Origin: Streptomyces sp. P3
GTDB taxonomy: Bacteria > Actinomycetota > Actinomycetes > Streptomycetales > Streptomycetaceae
NCBI RefSeq assembly: GCF_003032475.1
Contig: NZ_CP028369.1
Location: 558,001 to 622,000 of the forward strand
Direction of reading: 5' to 3'
Length of the DNA: 64,000 nt
The notes under the pieces were generated by a model. That model had not been told where the DNA came from. It worked only from the letters and a program-made list of their open reading frames with translations, and ran no database searches. The position numbers were made by a program, and so were the translations under genes. This document shows positions 56,662-64,000 of the stretch, one piece after another (positions within the stretch are counted from its first letter, which is position 1; every line of letters begins with the position of its first letter).

Positions 56662-56837
56662 CCGGTGTGCCGGTGTGCCGGTGTGCCGGTGTGCCGGTGT
56701 GCCGGTGTGCCGGTGTGCCGGTGTGCCGGTGTGCCGGTGTGCCGGTGTGCCGGTGTGCCGGTGTGCCGGTGTGCCGGTGTGCCGGTGTGCCGGTGTGCCG
56801 GTGTGCCGGTGTGCCGGTGTGCCGGTGTGCCGGTGTG
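56662..56837. repeat. 22 perfect tandem copies of CCGGTGTG
   Basis: An 8-bp unit CCGGTGTG is repeated 22 times without a mismatch from 56662 to 56837 (176 bp), ending 32 bp before the thrC stop. Such arrays change length by slipped-strand mispairing. Because 8 is not a multiple of 3, all six frames read the same style of repeat and remain open. Confidence 0.95.
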
Positions 56838-56869
56838 CCGCCGGTCGGTCCGCGGTGGACAGGGTTCCG

Positions 56870-57928
56870 CTACGCGAGGCCGAGGCGCTCGGCCGCAGTG
56901 ACCGCGTCGACCGGGACGGTGACGGGTTGCGGCGCGCCGGCGACGGCCCAGTCGGGGTCCTTGAGGCCGTTGCCGGTGACCGTGCAGACGATGCGCTGGC
57001 CCGGGTCGACCAGACCCTGCTCGGCGGCCTTCAGCAGACCGGCCACCGACGCGGCGGACGCGGGCTCCACGAAGACGCCCTCCTGAGCCGCCAACAGCCG
57101 GTAGGCGCGCAGGATCTCACGGTCCGTCACCTCGTCGATCCGGCCGCCGGACTCCTCCTGCGCCGCCAGCGCGAACTTCCAGGAGGCGGGGTTGCCGATG
57201 CGGATCGCGGTGGCGATCGTCGACGGGTCCTTGACGATCTCGCCGCGCACGATCGGAGCGCTGCCGGACGCCTGGAACCCCCACATCCGGGGGGTCTTGG
57301 CGGCGATCTTGTCGGCTGCGTACTCCTGGTACCCCTTCCAGTACGCGGTGATGTTGCCCGCGTTGCCGACCGGCAGGACGTGGATGTCGGGGGCGTCGCC
57401 GAGCATGTCGACGATCTCGAAGGCGGCCGTCTTCTGTCCCTCGATGCGCACCGGGTTCACCGAATTGACCAGCGCCACGGGGTAGTTGTCGCTCAGCGCA
57501 CGGGCGAGGGTGAGGCAGTCGTCGAAGTTGCCGTCGACCTGGAGGATCTTCGCGCCGTGGACGAGGGCCTGGCCCATCTTGCCGAGCGCGATCTTGCCGC
57601 GCGGCACGAGCACGGCCGAGACCATGCCCGCACGGACGGCGTAGGCGGCGGCGGAGGCAGAGGTGTTGCCCGTCGAGGCGCAGATGACCGCCTGCGCGCC
57701 CTCCTCCTTCGCCCGCGTGATCGCCATCGTCATGCCGCGGTCCTTGAAGGACCCCGTCGGGTTGGCGCCCTCCACCTTCAGGTGGACCTCGCAGCCCGTG
57801 CGCTCGGAGAGCACCTGCGCGGGGACGAGCGGCGTACCGCCCTCACGGAGCGTCACGACCGGCGTGCTGTCGGATACCGGCAGCCGGTCCCGGTACTCCT
57901 CGATGATTCCGCGCCACTGGTGGGTCAT
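56870..57928 (-). CDS. thrC: Threonine synthase
   Basis: A 352-aa fold-type II PLP enzyme. The Schiff-base Lys lies in [13 protein letters not shown] near residue 63, and the phosphate-binding loop is [27 protein letters not shown] follows the Lys region. It converts O-phosphohomoserine to threonine. It begins 3 nt after the hom stop, so the two are one operon. Confidence 0.96.
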   Translation of the reverse strand: MTHQWRGIIEEYRDRLPVSDSTPVVTLREGGTPLVPAQVLSERTGCEVHLKVEGANPTGSFKDRGMTMAITRAKEEGAQAVICASTGNTSASAAAYAVRAGMVSAVLVPRGKIALGKMGQALVHGAKILQVDGNFDDCLTLARALSDNYPVALVNSVNPVRIEGQKTAAFEIVDMLGDAPDIHVLPVGNAGNITAYWKGYQEYAADKIAAKTPRMWGFQASGSAPIVRGEIVKDPSTIATAIRIGNPASWKFALAAQEESGGRIDEVTDREILRAYRLLAAQEGVFVEPASAASVAGLLKAAEQGLVDPGQRIVCTVTGNGLKDPDWAVAGAPQPVTVPVDAVTAAERLGLA

Positions 57929-57931
57929 TGG

Positions 57932-59224
57932 TTACTCTCCTTCAACCCGCATGATGCTGGCGACACCCCGCACGGTGTCGAGCTTGCGCAACGCCTCGAC
58001 GGTCCCCGTCAGGGAGGCGTCGGACGCGCGATGGGTGACGACGACGAGAGAGGCCTCGCCGTCCTTGCCCTGTTGGCGCACCGTATCGATGGACACCCCG
58101 TGCTCGGCGAACACGGTCGCCACCTGGGCGAGAACACCCGGTTTGTCGGCGACGTCCAGGCTGATGTGGTAGCGCGTGACGACATCGCCCATGGGCGACA
58201 CCGGCAGGGCGGCGTACGCCGACTCGCCGGGCCCCGTCGCCCCGCTGAGCCGGTTACGGCAGACGGCGACGAGGTCGCCGAGCACGGCTGAGGCGGTGGG
58301 TGCACCGCCGGCGCCGGGGCCGTAGAACATGAGCTGGCCGGCCGCGTCCGACTCGACGAACACGGCGTTGTAGGCCCCGCGCACCGAGGCGAGCGGGTGG
58401 CTCAGCGGAATCATGGCGGGGTGCACCCGCGCGGTCACGGACCCTCCGTCGGCAGCCCGCTCGCAGATGGCGAGCAGCTTGATGGTGCAGCCCATCTGCC
58501 GGGCGGAGGCGAAGTCGGCCGACGTCACCTCGGTCATGCCCTCGCGGTAGACGTCGTCGAGGCGCACGCGCGTGTGGAAGGCGATCCCGGCGAGGATGGC
58601 GGCCTTGGCGGCCGCGTCGAAGGCCTCGACGTCGGCGGTCGGGTCGGCCTCCGCGTACCCCAGGGCGGTGGCCTCGTCGAGGGCCTCCTGGTAACCGGCG
58701 CCGGTGGAGTCCATCTTGTCGAGGATGAAGTTGGTGGTGCCGTTGACGATGCCGAGCACCCGGTTCACCTTGTCGCCGGCGAGCGACTCGCGCAGCGGCC
58801 GGATCAGCGGGATGGCGCCGGCGACGGCGGCCTCGTAGTAGAGGTCCTTGCCGTGCCCGTCGGCGGCGGCGTGCAGCGCCGCGCCGTCCTGGGCGAGCAG
58901 CGCCTTGTTGGCGGAGACGACGGAGGCGCCGTGCTCGAAGGCGGTGGTGATGAGCGTGCGGGCGGGCTCGATGCCGCCGATGACCTCGACGACGACGTCG
59001 ATGTCCCCGCGTTTGACGAGGGCGGTGGCGTCGGTGGTGACGAGGGCGGGATCGATGCCCTCCCGGACCCGCGACGGCCGCCGCACGGCGACACCGGCGA
59101 GCTCCACGGGAGCGCCGATCCGCGCGGCGAGGTCGTCGGCGTGCGTCGTCATGATGCGCGCCACCTCTGAGCCGACCACTCCACAGCCCAGCAGCGCCAC
59201 CTTCAGCGGACGCGTACGCATCAT
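57932..59224 (-). CDS. hom: Homoserine dehydrogenase
   Basis: A 430-aa enzyme: the NAD(P)-binding ALLGCGVVGSEVARIM at the N-terminus, the catalytic domain with GIVNGTTNFILDKM, and a C-terminal ACT domain (~355-430) that usually mediates threonine feedback. It converts aspartate semialdehyde to homoserine. ATG 59224 or 59221 are equally possible starts. First gene of the hom-thrC pair. Confidence 0.96.
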   Translation of the reverse strand: MMRTRPLKVALLGCGVVGSEVARIMTTHADDLAARIGAPVELAGVAVRRPSRVREGIDPALVTTDATALVKRGDIDVVVEVIGGIEPARTLITTAFEHGASVVSANKALLAQDGAALHAAADGHGKDLYYEAAVAGAIPLIRPLRESLAGDKVNRVLGIVNGTTNFILDKMDSTGAGYQEALDEATALGYAEADPTADVEAFDAAAKAAILAGIAFHTRVRLDDVYREGMTEVTSADFASARQMGCTIKLLAICERAADGGSVTARVHPAMIPLSHPLASVRGAYNAVFVESDAAGQLMFYGPGAGGAPTASAVLGDLVAVCRNRLSGATGPGESAYAALPVSPMGDVVTRYHISLDVADKPGVLAQVATVFAEHGVSIDTVRQQGKDGEASLVVVTHRASDASLTGTVEALRKLDTVRGVASIMRVEGE

Positions 59225-59282
59225 CCGACCTCGTTTCCTGAATACCGTCTACGACTGTTTCCGGTTGGTTCAGTCTCACTCA

Positions 59283-59311
59283 CCGGACCGGAGTTTCTAT
59301 CCCCGGTCCGG
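59283..59311 (-). terminator. Palindromic hairpin between lysA and hom
   Basis: CCGGACCGG (59283-59291) and CCGGTCCGG (59303-59311) form a 9-bp stem with an 11-nt loop. It lies 110 bp after the lysA stop and about 60 bp before hom. It could terminate lysA or control hom. Confidence 0.5.
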
Positions 59312-59420
59312 ATCGTGAGACATCTATTTCATTTTCGCAGAGGCGGCAGACAGGAGATCTTCCGCCCTTTCCTCTCCGCCGCCCATTCTCCTTCGCGGGG
59401 CCGATTTCCCGGCCGGCCGC

Positions 59421-60812
59421 TCAGCCCACGTCGAGCCGCAACAGGTCCTCCTCGGTCTCCCTGCGCACGACGACCCGCGACTCCCCCTCGCGCACGACGA
59501 CCACCGGCGGCCTCAGCACGTGGTTGTAGTTGCTGGCCATGGAACGGCAGTACGCCCCCGTCGCGGGGACGGCGACGAGGTCACCGGGTGCCAGGTCCGA
59601 CGGCAGGAAAGCGTCCTTCACCACGATGTCCCCGCTCTCGCAGTGCTTGCCGACCACGCGTGCCAGCATCGGCTCGGCGTCGCTGGCACGCGAGACGAGC
59701 GCCACGCTGTACTCGGCGTCGTACAGCGCGGTGCGGATGTTGTCGGACATGCCGCCGTCGACGGAGACGTACGTCCGCAGCCCGTCGAGCGGCTTGACGG
59801 TGCCCACCTCGTAGAGGGTGAAGGCGGTCGGTCCGACGATCGCGCGGCCCGGCTCGACGGAGATGCGCGGGGTGCGCAGCCGCGCGGCCTCGCACTCCCG
59901 GGTGACGATCTCGGTCAGCGCCTTGGCGATCTCGTGCGGCTCGCGGGGGTCGTCGTCGCTGGTGTAGGCGATGCCGAGACCGCCGCCGAGGTCGATCTCG
60001 GGCAGTTCGACGCCGTGCTCGTCCCTGATCACCTTGAGCAGCCCGACCACCCGGTGGGCGGCGACCTCGAACCCCGACATGTCGAAGATCTGCGACCCGA
60101 TGTGCGAGTGGATCCCGATCAGTTCGAGCCCGTCGAGCTGAAGGGCGCGCCGCACCGCCTCGGCGGCCTGGCCGCCGGCGAGCGGGATCCCGAACTTCTG
60201 GTCCTCGTGGGCGGTCGCGATGAACTCGTGCGTGTGGGCCTCGACGCCGACGGTGACGCGGATCTGCACCCGCTGGCGCCTGCCGAGGGACTGCGCGATG
60301 TGCGCGACCCGCACGATCTCCTGGAAGGAGTCGAGGACGATGCGCCCGACCCCGGACTCGACGGCCCGGCGGATCTCCTCCGTCGACTTGTTGTTGCCGT
60401 GGAAGGCGATGCGGTCGGCCGGCATTCCCGCGGACAGGGCGGTGGCCAGCTCTCCGCCGGAACAGACGTCGAGGTTGAGCCCCTCCTCGTGCAGCCACCG
60501 CACGACGGCCCGGGACAGGAACGCCTTACCGGCGTAGAAGACGTCGGCGTCTTTGCCGAACGCGGTGCGCCAGGCGCGCGCCCGGCCGCGGAAGTCCGCC
60601 TCGTCGAGGATGTAGGCCGGGGTGCCGTGCTGTTCGGCGAGGCTGACGACGTCGACGCCGCCGACGGTCAGCACGCCGTCGGCGTTGCGCGTGACGGTCT
60701 GCGCCCAGACCTTGGCGTCGAGGGTGTTCAGGTCGGCGGGCGGCGCGGAGTAGTGGCCCTCGGGCAGGACGTCGGCGTGACGGGGCCCGGCGGGGTGGGC
60801 GGAACGGCTCAT
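59421..60812 (-). CDS. lysA: Diaminopimelate decarboxylase
   Basis: A 463-aa fold-type III PLP enzyme. The PLP Lys lies in VFYAGKAFLSRAV, the strand VDGGMSDNIR binds phosphate, and the C-terminal active-site region has the CESGDIVVKD motif. It makes lysine from meso-diaminopimelate, completing lysine synthesis and competing with peptidoglycan for its substrate. It is 14 nt downstream of nrtL, likely co-transcribed. Confidence 0.95.
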   Translation of the reverse strand: MSRSAHPAGPRHADVLPEGHYSAPPADLNTLDAKVWAQTVTRNADGVLTVGGVDVVSLAEQHGTPAYILDEADFRGRARAWRTAFGKDADVFYAGKAFLSRAVVRWLHEEGLNLDVCSGGELATALSAGMPADRIAFHGNNKSTEEIRRAVESGVGRIVLDSFQEIVRVAHIAQSLGRRQRVQIRVTVGVEAHTHEFIATAHEDQKFGIPLAGGQAAEAVRRALQLDGLELIGIHSHIGSQIFDMSGFEVAAHRVVGLLKVIRDEHGVELPEIDLGGGLGIAYTSDDDPREPHEIAKALTEIVTRECEAARLRTPRISVEPGRAIVGPTAFTLYEVGTVKPLDGLRTYVSVDGGMSDNIRTALYDAEYSVALVSRASDAEPMLARVVGKHCESGDIVVKDAFLPSDLAPGDLVAVPATGAYCRSMASNYNHVLRPPVVVVREGESRVVVRRETEEDLLRLDVG

Positions 60813-60826
60813 CTGGGCGTGCTCTC

Positions 60827-61921
60827 TCAGAGGTGATCGGGTGCGTCGATACCGAGCAGGGACAGGCCACCGGCCAGCACCGCCCCGGCGGCTTCGGCAA
60901 GCGCGAGCCGGGCACGGTGGGCGGCCGAGGGTTTCTCCTCACCACGGGGAAGGACGGCGGGAAGCAGGACGAGGGTCGCGTCGGCCAGAGCGAGAAGGTG
61001 TCGGGCGAGACGGGAGGGAGCGCCGGCGTCGAGGCCGGGGGTGCCCGGCTGTGGGGCGTCGGTCACGGCCGTGGCGAGGATGCGGGGGTAGTCCGCGAGA
61101 AGAGGAAGCAGGTCGTGAGCCTCGGACGACGCCTGCTGGCCGAGGCCGGCGGCGAGGGTATCCCCGGCGGTATCCGCGGCAGCGGCGTCCACGACGGTAT
61201 CCGCGACGGTGTCGTGCGGGCCGGAGTCGGACCACGGCCCGAATCCGAGATCTGCGGCGTTGCGGCGCACGGCCCGGGTGCGGGCGTGGGCGTAACGGAC
61301 GCGGAAGACAGGATTGCTCTCCCGCTGGACCAGGTGGTCGGCGGTGATCCGGGGCCGGTCGTGCGGGGCCGGGTGGAGCAGGGCCCAGCGGGCGGCGTCG
61401 GGACCGAGCGGGGCGGGGTCCTCGGGGGCGGGCGCGGGCCGCAGGGTGACGGGACCGCCGTGACCGATGTCGACGCGGCCGCCCTGCGCCGCGACGATCC
61501 GCGCGAGCGCGTCGGCGACGACCTCCGCCCGCACCTCGTACGGCACCCGCACCGCGAAGACCTGCCCGGCGAGCCGGTCGCCGTGCCCGTACCGCGATCC
61601 CTCACGAAGGACCCGCCGGACGAGGACTGAGCCGGCGGAACCGTCGAGGCGGAGGTTGAGGAACCCCGGCCCGGTGATCTCGACGCCGGCGACCCCTTCG
61701 GAGGCGGCCAGGTACGACCGGAGCACCTCGGCGACACGGAGCGGCGGCTGCCCGGCCGGCCGGGCGAGCTGAAGGGCGATGTTGGTGGCGTAGTCCCCAC
61801 GCCCACCGGGCCCCGGCGGCGCGACCACGGCCCGCGCGGGCACGGCCACGCTGAGCTCCCCGGCCTCCACGGCACGACGCACCGCGCACAGCACGGTACG
61901 GGAGAGCTCGACGGGGGTCAC
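60827..61921 (-). CDS. nrtL: ArgRS-related anticodon-binding protein NrtL
   Basis: A 364-aa protein related to arginyl-tRNA synthetase. The N-terminal additional domain is recognisable (GDYATNIALQLARPAGQPP; GPGFLNLRL). The C-terminal DALR anticodon-binding domain contains NPVFRVRYAHARTRAVRRNA. The central catalytic Rossmann domain with its HIGH and KMSKS motifs is absent, so it cannot charge tRNA. The start is GTG 61921 (MTPVELSRTVL). Located directly upstream of lysA. Confidence 0.85.
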   Translation of the reverse strand: MTPVELSRTVLCAVRRAVEAGELSVAVPARAVVAPPGPGGRGDYATNIALQLARPAGQPPLRVAEVLRSYLAASEGVAGVEITGPGFLNLRLDGSAGSVLVRRVLREGSRYGHGDRLAGQVFAVRVPYEVRAEVVADALARIVAAQGGRVDIGHGGPVTLRPAPAPEDPAPLGPDAARWALLHPAPHDRPRITADHLVQRESNPVFRVRYAHARTRAVRRNAADLGFGPWSDSGPHDTVADTVVDAAAADTAGDTLAAGLGQQASSEAHDLLPLLADYPRILATAVTDAPQPGTPGLDAGAPSRLARHLLALADATLVLLPAVLPRGEEKPSAAHRARLALAEAAGAVLAGGLSLLGIDAPDHL

Positions 61922-62254
61922 GGGACAAGCGTAGGGGAGGAGGGGGGTGGGTAGGCGAGCAGGTTTACGAGAGGTCCGCGATGTGGACGCCCGCACAGGA
62001 AAGAGGGGCAACGGGAAGCGCATCCCGGAACAGCGAAGGAAAGCGAAACCCGGAACGACAGGAGAGAGCGAAGCCCGGAACAGGGAGAGGAAACGAGGCC
62101 GGGCCGGGTGCTGGGGCGCGGCCGGGTACCGAGGCGGTGGCGGGGTCGGGTACCGAGGCGGTGGCGGGGTACTGGGCGGGGCCGGGCGTTGGGGCGAGGG
62201 CGGGCCGGGCGTTGGGGCGAGGCCGGGCCGGGGTCAGAAACAAGGAAGGCAGCC
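61922..62254. other. Repeat-rich intergenic region
   Basis: 333 bp without a gene. A 24-bp unit CGGGTACCGAGGCGGTGGCGGGGT is repeated at 62123-62146 and nearly repeated at 62147-62170; GCCGGGCGTTGGGGCGAGG repeats further on. No clear promoter element was identified. Confidence 0.55.
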
Positions 62255-62698
62255 CTACTCGGTCATGGGCCCCGCGCCGGACCCGCCACCCGTCCCGGCC
62301 CTCACGCCCTCCCCTGCACCGCTCTCCCGGTCCATCAAGGCCCGAATGAGCGAGACGAGTTCGGCGGGATCGAAGGGCTTGGCGAGAAAGGCGTCGACGC
62401 CGACCTCCAGACCGGCCTCCACCTCGTACTGCGTACAGGCACTGATGATGGCGAGCGGAAGATCGCGCGTGCGTGGATCGGTACGCAGTCGAGCGGCGGT
62501 CCGCAGCCCGTCGAGCCGAGGCATGGCGACATCGAGTGTCACGAGATCGGGTCGCACCTGATGAACGACTTCCAGACACTCGACACCATCGGACGCGGTC
62601 ACGACCTCGATGCCCTCCAGCTCGAGATTGACCCTGATCAGCTGCCGGATGACCTTGTTGTCGTCGACAACAAGCACCCGGCCCGACGCGCCTGGCAC
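62255..62698 (-). CDS. Stand-alone response-regulator receiver protein
   Basis: A 147-aa protein of one receiver domain only: acidic pair VVDDN, phospho-acceptor Asp in VTLDVAMPRLDG, conserved Ser/Thr in IISACTQYE and Lys in FLAKPFDPAEL. A Gly/Ala-rich tail follows. The start is GTG 62698 (MPGASGRVLVVDDN). No output domain and no adjacent kinase; it is likely a shuttle or sink in a phosphorelay. Confidence 0.88.
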   Translation of the reverse strand: MPGASGRVLVVDDNKVIRQLIRVNLELEGIEVVTASDGVECLEVVHQVRPDLVTLDVAMPRLDGLRTAARLRTDPRTRDLPLAIISACTQYEVEAGLEVGVDAFLAKPFDPAELVSLIRALMDRESGAGEGVRAGTGGGSGAGPMTE

Positions 62699-62857
62699 AC
62701 CTCGAGAGTAGGTCCGGACCGGCCACCGCGTCCGGGTTTTCCCCACTTCCACCCCCCGCGGGCGACGCTCCGGCCCGCGGAAACACGTTCATGAACACCC
62801 CGAGGGAGCTGGTAGTGTTCTACCCGTCGCCGCGAGCAAACAACTCCGGCCCGACAC

Positions 62858-62929
62858 GCCCCCGTAGCTCAGGGGATAGAGCAACGGCCTCCGGAGCCGT
62901 GTGCGCAGGTTCGAATCCTGCCGGGGGCA
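62858..62929 (+). tRNA. tRNA-Arg, anticodon CCG
   Basis: A complete 72-nt cloverleaf: acceptor GCCCCCG/CGGGGGC, D-arm GCTC/GAGC, anticodon arm ACGGC-CTCCGGA-GCCGT with anticodon CCG, T-arm GCAGG-TTCGAAT-CCTGC and discriminator A. CCA is not fully encoded (CC follows). Streptomyces tRNA genes, including tRNA-Arg, are frequent integration sites, and the sequence changes character just downstream. Confidence 0.97.
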
Positions 62930-62944
62930 CCTTGCATGAGGTGC

Positions 62945-62989
62945 CCAAAGACCCCGCCACCAGCGGTTTCGCTGAGGACGGGGTCTTGG
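62945..62989 (+). terminator. tRNA-Arg terminator hairpin
   Basis: The outer stem AAGACCCCG (62948-62956) pairs with CGGGGTCTT (62979-62987), with an inner CAGCG/CGCTG stem (62961-62965, 62970-62974). It sits 16-60 nt after the tRNA. Confidence 0.75.
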
Positions 62990-63194
62990 CATATGTGCAG
63001 CCGGATGCAGCCCGAAGCGGTCGTATGTCGAGGTCTGTGGACGAGGCGTGGACGGGATCTTGAGGCATTCCCGCAGGTGGCACAGCGCATGGAAGTCGAT
63101 CGGCAGCGCCGCTCGCTATCGTCGTCCCGGTAGTGGATGACGTTGAGGGAGGGAAGACTGACGACCGCCGCCGACGGGCAAATGATCGGACGAG
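62990..63194. other. Non-coding stretch after tRNA-Arg
   Basis: 205 bp with no supported gene. The short ORFs that cover it on the minus strand are antisense to the tRNA region and are typical false calls. It could be the left flank of a variable region. Confidence 0.5.
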
Positions 63195-63838
63195 GTGGGG
63201 GATCTCCTGGACGTGACCACGCTTGCAGTTACTCTCAGCGGCGTCGCAGGAACGCTCGGCGGAACTCTGGGCGGAGCGCTGCTCAGCCAGCGCGTCACCC
63301 GAGAGCAGAACCAGCGCGCGGATCGTGAACGAGCAGAGGACCGTCACGACCGAGCGCAGGAAGCCAGACGGGATCTCTACGCCGCCTGAACACCACGGCT
63401 CGCGCTTATCGGGTCGCTGCCCGAGACTCCGTCCGAGCAGCCGAGCGTGGTGAAACCGTCGAGCCAGCAGTCCTTGACACCGCCAGGGACGCTTGGTTGG
63501 AGCAATACTCTTCGGCACAGATGGCGCTGCCGAAGCATGTCCACGAAATTGTTTCGATCCTCAACAGGGCGCTCGGAGTCGGGTATTCCGTAGTCAAACA
63601 ATTGCCGAACAGTCCTGACCCGGACGAGTCGTACAGCCGTGCCAAAGCTTGGTTCAGCGGCCCAATGTCCGACGGGGTGTATCTGCTGCGGGTCACTCTG
63701 CGCCATGACCTCGGTGTCGAGGTCGAGCCCGACTTCAAACGCACATGCACACGGATACTCGCCGTGCTCGATGGCGAGCGAAGGATCCTTGAACGTCTAC
63801 TCTCCTCCGAACAGGCGCGGACGACCCGGCCTGCTTGA
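63195..63838 (+). pseudogene. Frameshifted conserved hypothetical gene with N-terminal hydrophobic segment
   Basis: GTG 63195 opens a frame with a hydrophobic helix (VTLSGVAGTLGGTLGGALL) and a charged helix ending RRDLYAA at stop 63387. If one base is added at about 63386, the reading continues as LNTTARAYRVAARDSVRAAE to the stop at 63838. It then includes the segment MALPKHVHEIVSILNRALG. Both halves look like one membrane-anchored coiled-coil/helical protein common in streptomycetes. Either a one-base deletion inactivated it or there is a sequencing error. Its G+C is lower than the rest of the window (about 52% over 63541-63600). Confidence 0.65.
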
Positions 63839-64000
63839 CGGGCCAAGGAAACGACGAGGCCTCTGGGCATCACGTCACGGCCCTCAAACACGAGCAAGGT
63901 CATGTCGCCGTCGGCGGGACCTGGCTCCAAGCCTGGCGATGGTGGGCGACGCCGTACACCTGCTCGACCTGGTCGACTGTCAGCACCCCTGAGAGCGGCG
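63839..64000. other. Right edge, nothing identified
   Basis: 162 bp. The open frames here are partial and have no recognisable motif. Confidence 0.4.

Larger units (their letters stand above)
56257..56869. other. Repeat-filled thrC-thrB intergenic region
   Basis: 613 bp without a credible gene. From thrC to thrB it contains the 8-bp microsatellite (56662-56837), imperfect 18-bp repeats (about 56500-56560) and a hairpin (56449-56484). All frames stay open across the repeats because of their composition, which creates long but artefactual reading frames. Confidence 0.75.

Noticed and set aside
55063..56901. Long plus-strand frames covering thrB antisense and the octamer repeat
   Set aside because: The repeat is open in every frame and the rest is antisense to thrB; the products are low-complexity.
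62820..63518. Minus-strand ORF reading PPAGFEPAHTAPEAVALSP
   Set aside because: This is the well-known false protein from the strand opposite a tRNA gene.

Overview
The window is chromosomal Streptomyces DNA. It has very high G+C, strong G/C preference at third codon positions, many GTG starts and the polar-growth cytoskeleton pair Scy/FilP. From memory, gene order matches the S. coelicolor core chromosome around SCO5350-SCO5414, read in reverse. No CRISPR array, insertion sequence or complete biosynthetic gene cluster was seen.

Layout. 0-10 kb is regulatory and accessory: two DUF3817 membrane proteins flank a MarR regulator, an MFS exporter with a divergent ArsR-like regulator, and a secreted metzincin protease. 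A run of three AIM24-family proteins, an AbsC-like MarR regulator, the wreck of a sensor histidine kinase and a second MFS protein follow. 10-18 kb holds methylmalonyl-CoA/acyl-CoA genes (meaB, thiolase, mce) and then the giant coiled-coil gene scy with filP. 18-25 kb has two tandem ABC-2 exporter operons, a small zinc-binding protein, a luciferase-like oxidoreductase, an unknown 130-aa protein and the mismatch endonuclease nucS. 25-34 kb has a membrane-anchored STAND-like ATPase, an orphan STAS protein, a cobalamin adenosyltransferase, a membrane protein, a NarL-type two-component system and the secreted chitinase gene chiC with its direct-repeat promoter.

34-42.5 kb is the F1Fo ATP synthase operon atpIBEFHAGDC (minus strand), preceded by a MraY/WecA-like sugar-phosphate transferase. 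44-49.4 kb is a translation and one-carbon group on the minus strand: glyA, a phosphatase-like protein lacking its nucleophile, the Sua5 tRNA t6A enzyme, a candidate 30-aa micropeptide, prmC, prfA and rpmE. 49.5-55 kb has an LCP cell-wall ligase, a secreted trypsin with FG-GAP repeats and rho. 55.3-62.7 kb is the aspartate-family amino-acid group nrtL-lysA-hom-thrC-thrB. An unusual 22-copy 8-bp tandem repeat lies between thrC and thrB. A single-domain response regulator and tRNA-Arg(CCG) close the core region.

After the tRNA the sequence becomes visibly less G+C-rich and holds a frameshifted accessory gene. That is consistent with the edge of a variable region at a tRNA.

The most unusual items are the 8-bp microsatellite in the thr locus, the Cys-to-Ser phosphatase-like protein, the micro-ORF between prmC and the Sua5 gene, the hairpins between atpD and atpC, and the two pseudogenes. 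SCO numbers and comparisons with S. coelicolor are from memory, not from a search.
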